Source: Streptomyces sp. DH24 (GTDB lineage: Bacteria > Actinomycetota > Actinomycetes > Streptomycetales > Streptomycetaceae). Taken from it: a stretch of DNA of 64,000 nucleotides. The position numbers were made by a program, and so were the translations under genes. Location: contig NZ_JARVKW010000029.1 in the NCBI RefSeq assembly GCF_029813775.1, positions 29,911-93,910 of the forward strand. Direction: 5' to 3'. Of the stretch, positions 49,668-58,125 are shown piece by piece (positions within the stretch are counted from its first letter, which is position 1; the number at the start of each line of letters is the position of its first letter). The notes under the pieces are model-generated. The model saw only the letters and a program-made list of their open reading frames with translations, searched no databases and was not told where the DNA came from.

Positions 49668-49702
49668 GGCAGGGCGGCAGCCGGGTCGGCTGCCGCCCTG
49701 CC
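49668..49702 (-). terminator. Terminator of the FAH-gltX unit
   Basis: A perfect 15-bp stem (49668-49682 with 49688-49702), 5-base loop, 20 bases after the gltX stop. Confidence 0.85.
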
Positions 49703-49722
49703 GGACGTGGTCGTTCAGGCGC

Positions 49723-51204
49723 TCACGCGGCGAGCTTGGCGAGGGCCGCGTCGATGCGGGCCAGCGTCGTGTCCTTGCCCAGGATCTCCAGGGACTCGAA
49801 GAGGGGCAGGCCGACCGTGCGGCCGGTGACGGCGACGCGGACCGGGGCCTGGGCCTTGCCGAGCTTGAGGCCGTGGGCCTCGCCGGCGGCCAGGACGGCC
49901 TCCTTCAGGGACTCCGGGGAGGTCCAGTCCGCCGCCTCCAGCTTCTCGCGGGCCGTGCGCAGCAGGGCGTCCGAGCCGTCCTTCATGGCCTTCGCCCAGC
50001 TCGCCTCGTCCTCCACCGGCTCCGGCAGGAACAGGAAGTCGACGTTGTCGGTGATCTCGGAGAGGACCTTCAGGCGGGTCTGCGCGTGCGGGGCGATCGC
50101 CTGCCACTTGGCCTCGTCGAAGTCCTCCGGGGCCCAGGGCGCGAAGGGGGCCTTCAGCCACGGGGCGCAGCGCTCGGTGAAGTCCTTCACGTCGAGCATG
50201 CGGATGTGGTCGGCGTTGATCGCCTCGCACTTCTTCAGGTCGAAGCGGGCCGGGTTCGGGTTCACGTCGGTGACGTCGAAGGCGGCGACCATCTCGTCCG
50301 TCGTGAAGATGTCCTGGTCGGCGGAGAGGGACCAGCCGAGCAGGGAGAGGTAGTTGAGCAGGCCCTCGGGGAGGAAGCCGCGCTCGCGGTACAGGTTCAG
50401 GCTGGACTGCGGGTCGCGCTTGGAGAGCTTCTTGTTGCCCTCGCCCATCACGTACGGCAGGTGGCCGAAGGACGGGATCTCCTTGGCGATGCCCAGCTCG
50501 ATCAGCGCCTTGTACAGGGCGATCTGGCGCGGGGTGGAGGACAGCAGGTCCTCGCCGCGCAGCACGTGCGTGATCTCCATCAGCGCGTCGTCGACCGGGT
50601 TGACCAGCGTGTACAGCGGGGCGCCGTTGGCGCGGACGATGCCGTAGTCCGGGACGTTCTCCGGGGTGAAGGTCAGCTCGCCGCGGACCAGGTCGGTGAA
50701 GGTGATCGTCTCGTCGGGCATGCGGAAGCGGACGATGGGCTGTCGGCCCTGTGCCTCGTACTCCTCGACCTGCGCGGCGGTCAGCTCGCGGCAGTGGCCG
50801 TCGTAGCCGGAGGGCCTGCCGGCGGCGCGGGCGGCCTCGCGGCGGGTGTCCAGCTCCTCCTGGGAGCAGTAGCAGCGGTAGGCGTGGCCGGCGTCCAGGA
50901 GCTTCTGGGCGACGTCCCGGTAGATGTCCATGCGCTGCGACTGGCGGTACGGCGCGTGCGGGCCGCCGACCTCGGGGCCCTCGTCCCAGTCGAAGCCCAG
51001 CCAGCGCATGGAGTCCAGGAGCTGGTTGTAGGACTCCTCGGAGTCGCGGGCCGCGTCGGTGTCCTCGATGCGGAAGACGAGCGTGCCCTGGTGGTGCCGG
51101 GCGAACGCCCAGTTGAACAGGGCGGTGCGGACCAGGCCCACGTGGGGGTTACCGGTGGGCGAGGGGCAGAAACGGACACGGATTGGGGCGGATGCGCTAG
51201 CCAC
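49723..51204 (-). CDS. gltX: Glutamyl-tRNA synthetase
   Basis: The class I enzyme charges tRNA-Glu. The GTG start giving MASASAPIRVRF (493 residues) overlaps the preceding FAH stop by eight bases; an upstream TTG is possible. Marks: the HIGH-type motif FCPSPTGNPHVGLVRTALFN, the KMSKS-type motif KLSKRD and the VFRIEDTDAARDSEES segment. Streptomyces lack GlnRS, so this enzyme is expected also to mischarge tRNA-Gln with glutamate for later amidation by GatCAB; the adjacent tRNA-Glu/Gln cluster fits that. It ends at the 49668-49702 terminator. Confidence 0.95.
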   Translation of the reverse strand: MASASAPIRVRFCPSPTGNPHVGLVRTALFNWAFARHHQGTLVFRIEDTDAARDSEESYNQLLDSMRWLGFDWDEGPEVGGPHAPYRQSQRMDIYRDVAQKLLDAGHAYRCYCSQEELDTRREAARAAGRPSGYDGHCRELTAAQVEEYEAQGRQPIVRFRMPDETITFTDLVRGELTFTPENVPDYGIVRANGAPLYTLVNPVDDALMEITHVLRGEDLLSSTPRQIALYKALIELGIAKEIPSFGHLPYVMGEGNKKLSKRDPQSSLNLYRERGFLPEGLLNYLSLLGWSLSADQDIFTTDEMVAAFDVTDVNPNPARFDLKKCEAINADHIRMLDVKDFTERCAPWLKAPFAPWAPEDFDEAKWQAIAPHAQTRLKVLSEITDNVDFLFLPEPVEDEASWAKAMKDGSDALLRTAREKLEAADWTSPESLKEAVLAAGEAHGLKLGKAQAPVRVAVTGRTVGLPLFESLEILGKDTTLARIDAALAKLAA

Positions 51205-51973
51205 GCTTGACAACCTTGTTGGTGAGAGTGCCGATGCCTTCGATGGTGACGGCGACCTCGTCGCCGACGTTGAGGGGGCCGACCCCTGCCGGGGTGCCGG
51301 TGAGGATCACGTCGCCGGGGAGCAGCGTCATGGCCTCGGTGATGTTGACGATCAGGTCCTCGATGGAGTGGATCATCTCGCTGGTGCGGCCGAGTTGGCG
51401 CTGCTGCCCGTCGACCGTGAGCTGGATGGTCAGGTCGCCCGGGTCGAGCTCGGTCTCCACCCAGGGGCCCAGCGGGCACGAGGTGTCGAAGCCCTTGGCG
51501 CGGGCCCACTGCTTCTCGCGCTTCTGGACGTCGCGCGCGGTGACGTCGTTGGCGCAGGTGTAGCCGAAGATCACGTCCTTGACGCGCGCGCGGGGCACCT
51601 CGCGGCACATGCGGCCGATGACGACGGCCAGCTCGGCCTCGTGGTGCAGTTCCTCGGAGAACGACGGGTACTGGATCTCGTCGCCGGGCCCGATCACGGA
51701 GGTCGACGGCTTGAAGAAGGCGAACGGGGCGTCGGGGACCTCGTTGCCGAGCTCCCGCGCGTGGTCGGCGTAGTTGCGGCCGAAGGCGACGACCTTGTTG
51801 GGGAGCACCGGCGGGAGCAGCCGTACCTTGCTCACCGGGACCTTGGTGCCGGAGAGCTCGAAGTCCGCGAACGGGATGCCCTTGATGATGTCGAGGACGA
51901 GTTCGCCGGGCTTGTCGCCCTCGACGGCTCCGAAGGCTACGTTCCCGTCGATGGAGAATCTGGCGATGCGCAC
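51197..51973 (-). CDS. Fumarylacetoacetate hydrolase (FAH)-family enzyme
   Basis: A 258-residue protein from a GTG. It carries the FAH catalytic-domain features VVAFGRNYADHARELG, the metal-binding ELAVVIGRMCREV and GYTCANDVTARDVQ, and GDVILTGTPAGVGPL near the C terminus. FAH-like proteins act on 2-keto or oxaloacetate-type acids, for example as fumarylpyruvate hydrolase or oxaloacetate decarboxylase; the substrate here is unknown. Its stop is inside the gltX start region (GTGGCTAG), so the two are coupled. Confidence 0.85.
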   Translation of the reverse strand: MRIARFSIDGNVAFGAVEGDKPGELVLDIIKGIPFADFELSGTKVPVSKVRLLPPVLPNKVVAFGRNYADHARELGNEVPDAPFAFFKPSTSVIGPGDEIQYPSFSEELHHEAELAVVIGRMCREVPRARVKDVIFGYTCANDVTARDVQKREKQWARAKGFDTSCPLGPWVETELDPGDLTIQLTVDGQQRQLGRTSEMIHSIEDLIVNITEAMTLLPGDVILTGTPAGVGPLNVGDEVAVTIEGIGTLTNKVVKRG

Positions 51974-52042
51974 GGGATGCTTGGCCCCTTGACTGAAGCG
52001 GCTGGAGTCTGACGCTCCAGGCTAACTCGGCAGCGGGCCCGC

Positions 52043-52095
52043 GCCCCGCGCATTGCGGCGCGGGGCGCGACGGCTCGCGCCGCAATGCGCGGGGC
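52043..52095 (-). other. Long alternative hairpins between the 62-residue gene and the FAH gene
   Basis: A perfect 20-bp inverted repeat (52043-52062 with 52076-52095) encloses a 13-base loop. Its left arm can instead pair within itself: GCGCCCCGC (52041-52049) with GCGGGGCGC (52060-52068). The two structures exclude each other. The position is downstream of the small gene's terminator and 70 bases before the FAH start. Confidence 0.6.
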
Positions 52096-52107
52096 ACGGC
52101 ACGACGA

Positions 52108-52133
52108 AGGGCGCCCTTCGAAACGGGCGCCCT
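52108..52133 (-). terminator. Hairpin after the 62-residue repeat peptide gene
   Basis: AGGGCGCCC pairs with GGGCGCCCT across the loop TTCGAAAC, a perfect 9-bp stem 15 bases beyond the stop at 52148. Confidence 0.75.
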
Positions 52134-52147
52134 CGTTTGCGCTGCGG

Positions 52148-52336
52148 CTACTGGCCGGCGGAGACTCCGGCCGGGATCTCGTCCAGGACTGTGCGCCTGG
52201 GGTTGGCCGTCTGGGCGGGAAGCTCGACGCTGTGCTCCGGCTGCTCCGGCGTCTGCAGTTCGTCGGCGCCCTTCAGGTGGGCCAGCGTCGTGCGTTGCGG
52301 ATTGGCGATCTTGTGGAACATCATCGTCGTCTTCAC
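52148..52336 (-). CDS. 62-residue peptide with two A-N-P-x-R-T repeats, unknown function
   Basis: Starts at GTG (MKTTMMFHKIANPQRTTLAH and on); the ribosome-binding site is weak (AAGG about 14 bases upstream). Two related segments, IANPQRTTLAHL (10-21) and TANPRRTVLDEI (44-55), are separated by a Glu/Pro/Gln-rich linker. There is no signal peptide, cysteine or membrane segment. It has its own hairpin terminator and a large non-coding region upstream. The repeated N-P-x-R-T-x-L core with a leader-like, acidic organisation recalls small regulatory or precursor peptides, but I recognise no family. Coding status is likely, not proven. Confidence 0.6.
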   Translation of the reverse strand: MKTTMMFHKIANPQRTTLAHLKGADELQTPEQPEHSVELPAQTANPRRTVLDEIPAGVSAGQ

Positions 52337-52937
52337 GGTTGCAGGAGACCTTGTCGTCCGGGCGCCCGGGGAGCGTCAGCGGACGCCGCCCAGGCGCGGG
52401 TTGTCGGATTTGCCATCTCTGTAAAGCGTCAGGCTAAACATTCAACTTCCCGGCCATGCGGTGAAGAGCTCATGATCAGTGTGTGAGTTTGCTCACGGAA
52501 CAGCGGGCAAATCAGTCAATTCACACCGGCACTCGCCCTCAACGAAACGGACATTGCCCACCTGAAGCCATCATTCCGCTCCTGATCATGGCGACTGGGA
52601 CACCCGGCAGACCGCGGCAACTCGCGGACGTTGGTCCGTTTTGCCATGGATCTCTTTCCACACCCGGTGACCCAACACTCACAAGGCGTCACCGTTGTCC
52701 ACAGGCTGACCCACGGGCCTTGTTGGAGATCCTGCACTGTGCTGGAATTCCACGGACCGCCGCAGGATCGAGCCGGCGCACAGGGGGCGCACAGACGCGC
52801 CGAGTGGCGGTGAGAAGGGGGAACCAGCGCCGGTCACTCACGACCACCAAGGGGACGTTTTCAGGGCGTCCCCGAGACGCCGACACCGTCTTCGCCGTTC
52901 GCGCGGCGGGACGCCTGGTCCAGAGGTTGCGACGCTA
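52337..52937. promoter_or_regulatory. 601-bp divergent region between the small peptide gene and cvnA
   Basis: No convincing gene. It is A/T-richer than the surrounding DNA between about 52430 and 52580, and holds a CRP-like dyad (52482-52497). The long length suggests complex control of the first conservon. Confidence 0.55.
52482..52497. promoter_or_regulatory. CRP/FNR-like dyad
   Basis: TGTGA-GTTTGC-TCACG; the inner GTGAG-TTTG-CTCAC (52483-52496) is a perfect palindrome. It resembles the CRP consensus TGTGA-n6-TCACA. It lies 146 bases before the small peptide gene and 441 bases before cvnA. Confidence 0.45.
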
Positions 52938-55900
52938 GTGCAGGGACGTTTCAAGAGGGATGGCAGCGCTTCGGCGGAGCCGGAGCCGCACGGCGGGACT
53001 GGCCCGATGGCCGGCGGCTCCTCGCCCCAGCACGCCCACAACCCGGGCCAGTCCGGCAACGGCGGTGAGCGCCCCGGGCGTCCCGGCACGTCCGCGTCCG
53101 GCCCCGCGTCGCCCCCGTCGCCCGCCAAGGGCCCCGTCGGTCCCGGCTCCCGCGTCGCCCTGCGCAACTGGCGCATCTCGACCCGACTGGTCTCGCTGCT
53201 CGCGCTGCCCGTGGTCGCGGCCACCTCCCTGGGCGCGCTGCGCATCAACCAGTCCATGGACGACATCCAGCAGCTCGACAACATGAAGCTGCTGACGGAC
53301 ATGACGAAGCAGGCCACCGAGCTGGCCGCCGCGCTCCAGGAGGAGCGCGACCAGTCGGCGGGCCCGCTGGCCCACGGCTCGAAGGCCACCGGCTTCACCG
53401 TCAAGGGCTACCGCGACAAGACCGACCGCGCGCTGGACAACTTCCTCACCAGCTCCGAGGAGGTCGACGACGCGGCCAAGGACGGCAACCTCCTCGGCGT
53501 CCGCGACAGCCTGGTCGGCCTCGCCACCGACCTGAACACCCTCAGCAAGATCCGCGCCAACGCGTACGAGGCCGAGGACAACTCCACGCAGACGGTCGAG
53601 GCCTACCACCGTCTGATCACCCACCTGCTCGACCTCTCGCAGGACATGTCGGAGGCGACCAGCAACCCGGAGATGATCCAGCGCACGCGCGCGCTGTCGG
53701 CGTTCTCCTCCGCCAAGGAGTACGCCTCCGTCCAGCGCGCCGTCATCGCCGCGGCGCTGCCCGCCAACGACAACTCGTTCGGCGACCTCTCCGAGAACGA
53801 CCGGCTCTACGCCGAGTCGGCCCTGCAGAGCCAGACCTCGGAACTGCGCAGCTTCAAGAGCATCTACGGCGACGAGAACGCCGAGGAGCTCCTCAAGCCC
53901 ATCAACGAGGGCAACCCGACGATCGAGTCGACCGACACCTACGCCAGCCGCGCGCTGAACTCCGCGGGGGGTCTGAAGTCGCTGGACAAGCGGTCCTACC
54001 TCGACTGGGTCGACGACAGCTCGACCAAGATCGAGCAGATGAAGAAGATCGAGCACACGCTGCTCGAGGACATGGAGCAGAAGGCCCGCGAGCTGCGCAG
54101 CGCCTCCGAGCGCGAGGCGATCATCTCCGGTGCGCTGATCCTTCTCGTACTCGGTGTGTCGCTGGTCGGCGCCTTCGTCGTGGCCCGGTCCATGATCCGC
54201 TCGCTGCGCCGCCTGGAGGAGACCGCGACGCGGGTCGCCCAGGACCGCCTGCCCGAGCTGGTCAAGCAGCTGTCCGAGTCCGACCCGCAGGACGTCGACA
54301 CGTCCGTGGAGTCGGTCGGTGTGCACTCCCGGGACGAGATCGGCCGGGTGGCCGCGGCGTTCGACGACGTGCACCGCGAGGCGGTCCGCCTCGCCGCCGA
54401 GCAGGCCCTGCTGCGGGGCAACGTCAACGCGATGTTCACCAACCTCTCGCGCCGCTCCCAGGGTCTGATCCAGCGCCAGCTGTCGCTGATCTCCGAGCTG
54501 GAGTCCCGCGAGGCCGACCCGGACCAGCTGTCGTCGCTGTTCAAGCTCGACCACCTCGCGACGCGCATGCGCCGTAACGGTGAGAACCTCCTCGTCCTCG
54601 CGGGTGAGGAGCCCGGCCGACGCTGGACCCGGCCCGTTCCGCTGGTCGACGTGCTGCGTGCCGCCGCCTCCGAGGTGGAGCAGTACGAGCGCATCGAGCT
54701 GTCCGCCGTGCCGACCACCGAAGTGGCCGGCCGGGTCGTCAACGACCTCGTGCACCTGCTCGCCGAGCTGCTGGAGAACGCGACCTCGTTCTCCTCGCCG
54801 CAGACCAAGGTCAAGGTCACCGGTCACGCGCTGCCCGACGGCCGGGTGCTCATCGAGATCCACGACACCGGTATCGGTCTGTCGCCGGAGGACCTGGCGG
54901 CCATCAACGAGCGGCTCGCCTCGCCGCCCACCGTGGACGTCTCGGTCTCCCGCCGCATGGGTCTGTTCGTGGTCGGCCGGCTGTCGCAGCGCCACGGCAT
55001 CCGCATCCAGCTGCGCCCGTCCGACTCCGGTGGCACGACCGCGCTGGTCATGCTGCCCGTCGATGTCGCCCAGGGCGGCATGAAGCCCCAGCCGAAGCAG
55101 GGTGGGCAGCAGGGCACGGGTGGTCCCGCCGCCGCGCAGGCCGCGGCCGGTGTGGCGGCGGCCCGGCGTGCCGCCGGACAGGGCGGTGGCCCCGGCGGCG
55201 CGCTCGGTTCCGGTGGCCCCGGTGGCGGCGCGCTCGGCGCCGGCCCGTCCGGCGGTGGACTGCTCGGCGCCGGTCAGGGGCCGCGTGCCGCGCTGCCCGG
55301 CCGGGACGGCGGTCGCCCGGGTGCGCCGGGCGGCCCGCGCGGCCCGCAGGGTCCCGCCGCTGCCCCGCAGCGTCCGGCTCCGGCCGGCGCGGGTGCCGGT
55401 TTCGGCGGTCAGGCGCCGGTCGCCCCGCAGGGCATGCAGGCGGCCGGTCCGAACGGACCGCAGGGCAACGACCAGGACGCCTTCGACGGCAGGCAGCGCG
55501 GCAACGGCGACGAGCGGGGCCGGCGTCCGCAGCTCCCGCCGCGCGGTGGTCCGCGCGCCGAGCTGCCCGGCGGCACCACCCAGCAGTCCCGGCCGAGCTG
55601 GAGCGACGAGAACGCCCAGCCCGCGGTGCCGCGTGCCTCGCTGGACACCCCGCGCGGCCACGACGAGCAGGACTCCGGCCGCACGCCGCGCTACGACGAC
55701 CGGCAGGGCCCCGGCTCGACCGCCGAGCTCCCGATGGTCCCGCGGCACGACGAGCGGCAGGGCGCCGGCTCCACGGCCGAGTTCGCCCGCCCCGACTACT
55801 CCGCCCCGGAGAACTCCCGGGACACGGGCCAGTTCGCCCGCCCCGGCACGGACTCCCAGCAGGGCGGCGGCCAGTTCGTCCGTCCGGACGTCTTCGGCGC

Positions 55901-56639
55901 CCCGGTCGGCCGGGACAACGCGTCCCCGGCGGGCCAGTTCCCGGCTCCGCAGGCCTACGACGCCGGTGCGACCGGCCAGTTCGCCGGGCCGGGCCAGGAC
56001 AGCGGCTCCACCGGCCGCCACGCCCTGCCGGGCCGCGGAAACGGGGCGGACGCCCCGCAGTTCCCGGGCGAGTTCCAGCGCCCCGTCAACGGCGCCCGCG
56101 GCGGCTCCGACTTCGGCGCTCCCCGGCCGCCGGCCCCGCGCCAGCGGCCGGCCCGCCAGGAGCCCGAGGCGCTGCCCCCGGCCGGTCCCGGTGACGGTCG
56201 TACACCGCTGTACGACACGCTGGAGACCAACTGGTTCCACGGCGCGGGGCGGCAGGAGGCGCAGGAGCGGGAGCAGGGCAACGGCTCCGCCCCGGCCGCG
56301 CCGCAGCAGCCGCAGGCCCCCACGGGCCCTCAGCGTTCCGGCGCCACCGCGTGGCGCAGCTCGCCGAACGACGACCTCGTACGGCAGGCAGAACGAGTGC
56401 GGCAGCCGGCCGCCGGTGGCGTGACCACCTCCGGCCTGCCGCGTCGGGTGCCCAGGGCGAACCTCGTCCCGGGCACGGCTCAACAGCAACCGCACCAGAG
56501 CGGTCCGCAGGTCTCGCGCGCGCCCGACGACGTGCGCGGACGGCTGACCAATCTGCGTCGGGGTATCGCACAGGGTCGTCAGGCCGGGTCAGGTCAGACC
56601 GGCAGCTTCCCACGGCCCTCTCACCAGCAGGAGCGTTAG
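52938..56639 (+). CDS. cvnA1: Conservon sensor-kinase-like protein CvnA (first conservon)
   Basis: A 1233-residue membrane protein from a GTG. Order: a cytoplasmic Pro/Gly-rich N terminus, TM1 (about 84-103), an extracytoplasmic helical sensor region (about 104-393, nitrate/nitrite-sensing-like), TM2 (about 395-420), a HAMP-like linker, a segment with KLDHLATRMRRNGENLLVLAG (about 535-555) in the dimerisation position, and a histidine-kinase-type ATPase domain (about 600-710) with ELLENATSF (N box) and EIHDTGIGLS (G1). The last 500 residues are Gly/Pro/Arg-rich and disordered. In Streptomyces, CvnA assembles with CvnB-CvnC-CvnD; true kinase activity is not established. Confidence 0.92.
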   Translation: MQGRFKRDGSASAEPEPHGGTGPMAGGSSPQHAHNPGQSGNGGERPGRPGTSASGPASPPSPAKGPVGPGSRVALRNWRISTRLVSLLALPVVAATSLGALRINQSMDDIQQLDNMKLLTDMTKQATELAAALQEERDQSAGPLAHGSKATGFTVKGYRDKTDRALDNFLTSSEEVDDAAKDGNLLGVRDSLVGLATDLNTLSKIRANAYEAEDNSTQTVEAYHRLITHLLDLSQDMSEATSNPEMIQRTRALSAFSSAKEYASVQRAVIAAALPANDNSFGDLSENDRLYAESALQSQTSELRSFKSIYGDENAEELLKPINEGNPTIESTDTYASRALNSAGGLKSLDKRSYLDWVDDSSTKIEQMKKIEHTLLEDMEQKARELRSASEREAIISGALILLVLGVSLVGAFVVARSMIRSLRRLEETATRVAQDRLPELVKQLSESDPQDVDTSVESVGVHSRDEIGRVAAAFDDVHREAVRLAAEQALLRGNVNAMFTNLSRRSQGLIQRQLSLISELESREADPDQLSSLFKLDHLATRMRRNGENLLVLAGEEPGRRWTRPVPLVDVLRAAASEVEQYERIELSAVPTTEVAGRVVNDLVHLLAELLENATSFSSPQTKVKVTGHALPDGRVLIEIHDTGIGLSPEDLAAINERLASPPTVDVSVSRRMGLFVVGRLSQRHGIRIQLRPSDSGGTTALVMLPVDVAQGGMKPQPKQGGQQGTGGPAAAQAAAGVAAARRAAGQGGGPGGALGSGGPGGGALGAGPSGGGLLGAGQGPRAALPGRDGGRPGAPGGPRGPQGPAAAPQRPAPAGAGAGFGGQAPVAPQGMQAAGPNGPQGNDQDAFDGRQRGNGDERGRRPQLPPRGGPRAELPGGTTQQSRPSWSDENAQPAVPRASLDTPRGHDEQDSGRTPRYDDRQGPGSTAELPMVPRHDERQGAGSTAEFARPDYSAPENSRDTGQFARPGTDSQQGGGQFVRPDVFGAPVGRDNASPAGQFPAPQAYDAGATGQFAGPGQDSGSTGRHALPGRGNGADAPQFPGEFQRPVNGARGGSDFGAPRPPAPRQRPARQEPEALPPAGPGDGRTPLYDTLETNWFHGAGRQEAQEREQGNGSAPAAPQQPQAPTGPQRSGATAWRSSPNDDLVRQAERVRQPAAGGVTTSGLPRRVPRANLVPGTAQQQPHQSGPQVSRAPDDVRGRLTNLRRGIAQGRQAGSGQTGSFPRPSHQQER

Positions 56640-57062
56640 TTGAGCCCGATGAGCCAGGCGGCACAGAACCTGAACTGGTTGATCACCAACTTCGTGGACA
56701 ACACCCCCGGGGTGTCCCACACCGTCGTCGTGTCCGCCGACGGTCTCCTCCTGGCGATGTCGGAGGGCTTTCCGCGCGACCGCGCCGACCAGCTCGCGGC
56801 CGTCGCCTCGGGGCTGACCTCGCTGACGGCCGGGGCCTCCCGGATCTTCGACGGCGGCACGGTGGCCCAGACGGTCGTGGAGATGGAACGGGGGTTCCTC
56901 TTCCTGATGTCCATCTCGGACGGTTCGTCACTCGCCGTGCTGTCGCACCCGGAGTGCGACATCGGCCTCGTCGGCTACGAAATGGCGCTCCTGGTCGACC
57001 GCGCGGGCGCAGTGCTCACGCCAGATCTGCGCGCCGAGCTCCAGGGAAGTCTGCTTCACTGA
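56640..57062 (+). CDS. cvnB1: Conservon roadblock/LC7 protein CvnB (first conservon)
   Basis: A 140-residue roadblock/LC7 protein (MSPMSQAAQNLNWLITNFVD). Translation appears to start at a TTG: AGGAG lies six bases before it, and the second conservon has GTG at the same place with the same downstream codons; an ATG three codons later is the alternative. Roadblock proteins act as regulators or GAPs of small GTPases, here probably CvnD. It begins directly after the cvnA stop. Confidence 0.92.
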   Translation: MSPMSQAAQNLNWLITNFVDNTPGVSHTVVVSADGLLLAMSEGFPRDRADQLAAVASGLTSLTAGASRIFDGGTVAQTVVEMERGFLFLMSISDGSSLAVLSHPECDIGLVGYEMALLVDRAGAVLTPDLRAELQGSLLH

Positions 57063-57173
57063 TCCGCCCCGGCACCACCCGTCTCACGAAATCACCGTCC
57101 GGCCGCCACATTCCCCCCACCGGCCCCGTCAGACGGCACGACTGACCAACCTGCTGTCCCGCCCGGAGGATTC

Positions 57174-57569
57174 ATGACCCCGCCCACCGCCTCTCATGAT
57201 CCGTACGCGGAGCCGTACGAGGACGAGGGCGACCAACCGCTGGTGCGTCCGTACGCGATGACCGGCGGACGGACCAGGCCCCGCTATCAGCTCGCCATCG
57301 AGGCGCTGATCAGCACGACGGCCGACCCGGCAGCGCTCATGGGGCTGCTCCCGGAGCACCAGCGCATCTGCCACCTCTGCCGTGAGGTGAAGTCGGTCGC
57401 CGAGGTGTCGGCGCTGCTGAACATGCCGCTGGGCGTGGCCCGAATCCTCGTCGCGGACCTGGCGGAGGCCGGTCTCGTCGCGATTCACCAGCCGGGCGGC
57501 GACGAGACCACCGGCGCGCCGGACGTGACACTGCTCGAAAGGGTGCTCAGTGGACTTCGCAAGCTCTGA
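57174..57569 (+). CDS. cvnC1: Conservon DUF742 protein CvnC (first conservon)
   Basis: A 131-residue DUF742 protein. It contains PLVRPYAMTGGRTRPRYQLAIEAL near the N terminus and a winged-helix-like stretch (HQRICHLCREVKSVAEVSALL, MPLGVARILVADLAEAGLVAIH). In conservons CvnC is part of the membrane complex. The N-terminal part is shorter than in the second conservon's CvnC (190 residues). The 3' end overlaps cvnD by 20 bases. Confidence 0.9.
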   Translation: MTPPTASHDPYAEPYEDEGDQPLVRPYAMTGGRTRPRYQLAIEALISTTADPAALMGLLPEHQRICHLCREVKSVAEVSALLNMPLGVARILVADLAEAGLVAIHQPGGDETTGAPDVTLLERVLSGLRKL

Positions 57570-58125
57570 CGGGGGCCGCGCGACCACCTCGGCGAAGATC
57601 GTGGTGGCGGGCGGTTTCGGCGTGGGCAAGACCACGTTCGTGGGCGCCGTCTCGGAGATCAACCCGCTGCGCACGGAGGCCGTCATGACGTCCGCCAGCG
57701 CGGGCATCGACGACCTCACCCACACCGGGGACAAGACCACCACCACGGTGGCCATGGACTTCGGCCGCATCACGCTCGACCAGGACCTCATCCTGTACCT
57801 CTTCGGCACGCCGGGTCAGGACCGTTTCTGGTTCATGTGGGACGACCTGGTGCGCGGTGCCATCGGCGCGGTCGTTCTCGTCGACACGCGGAGGCTCGCC
57901 GACTGCTTCCCCGCCGTCGACTACTTCGAGAACAGCGGCCTGCCGTTCGTCGTCGCGCTGAACGGGTTCGACGGCCAGCAGCCCTACGCTCCCGAGGAGG
58001 TGCGCGAGGCGCTGCAGATCGGGCCCGACACCCCGATCATCACGACGGACGCCCGGCACCGTGCCGACGCCAAGGGCGCGCTGATCACGCTGGTGGAGCA
58101 CGCCCTGATGGCGCGACTGCGCTAG
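57550..58125 (+). CDS. cvnD1: Conservon Ras-like GTPase CvnD (first conservon)
   Basis: A 191-residue small GTPase from a GTG inside cvnC. P-loop GGFGVGKTTFVGAVSE, G3 FGTPGQDRF, and N-G-F-D (ALNGFDGQ) instead of NKxD for guanine recognition, as in other conservon GTPases. The effector region STTSAKIV...TTVAMDFG is Ras-like. It is nearly identical to the second CvnD except near the N terminus and a few residues. A hairpin (58171-58209) follows. Confidence 0.93.
   Translation: MDFASSDGGRATTSAKIVVAGGFGVGKTTFVGAVSEINPLRTEAVMTSASAGIDDLTHTGDKTTTTVAMDFGRITLDQDLILYLFGTPGQDRFWFMWDDLVRGAIGAVVLVDTRRLADCFPAVDYFENSGLPFVVALNGFDGQQPYAPEEVREALQIGPDTPIITTDARHRADAKGALITLVEHALMARLR

Noticed and set aside
52483..52938. 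A 151-codon open frame upstream of cvnA
   Set aside because: Codon use is poor, no family is recognised, and it lies in the A/T-richer promoter region; it probably occurs by chance.
55100..56330. Gly/Pro/Arg-rich stretch in cvnA1 as a frameshift or non-coding artefact
   Set aside because: The frame stays open to the expected stop, and long disordered tails of different composition also occur in the second CvnA.
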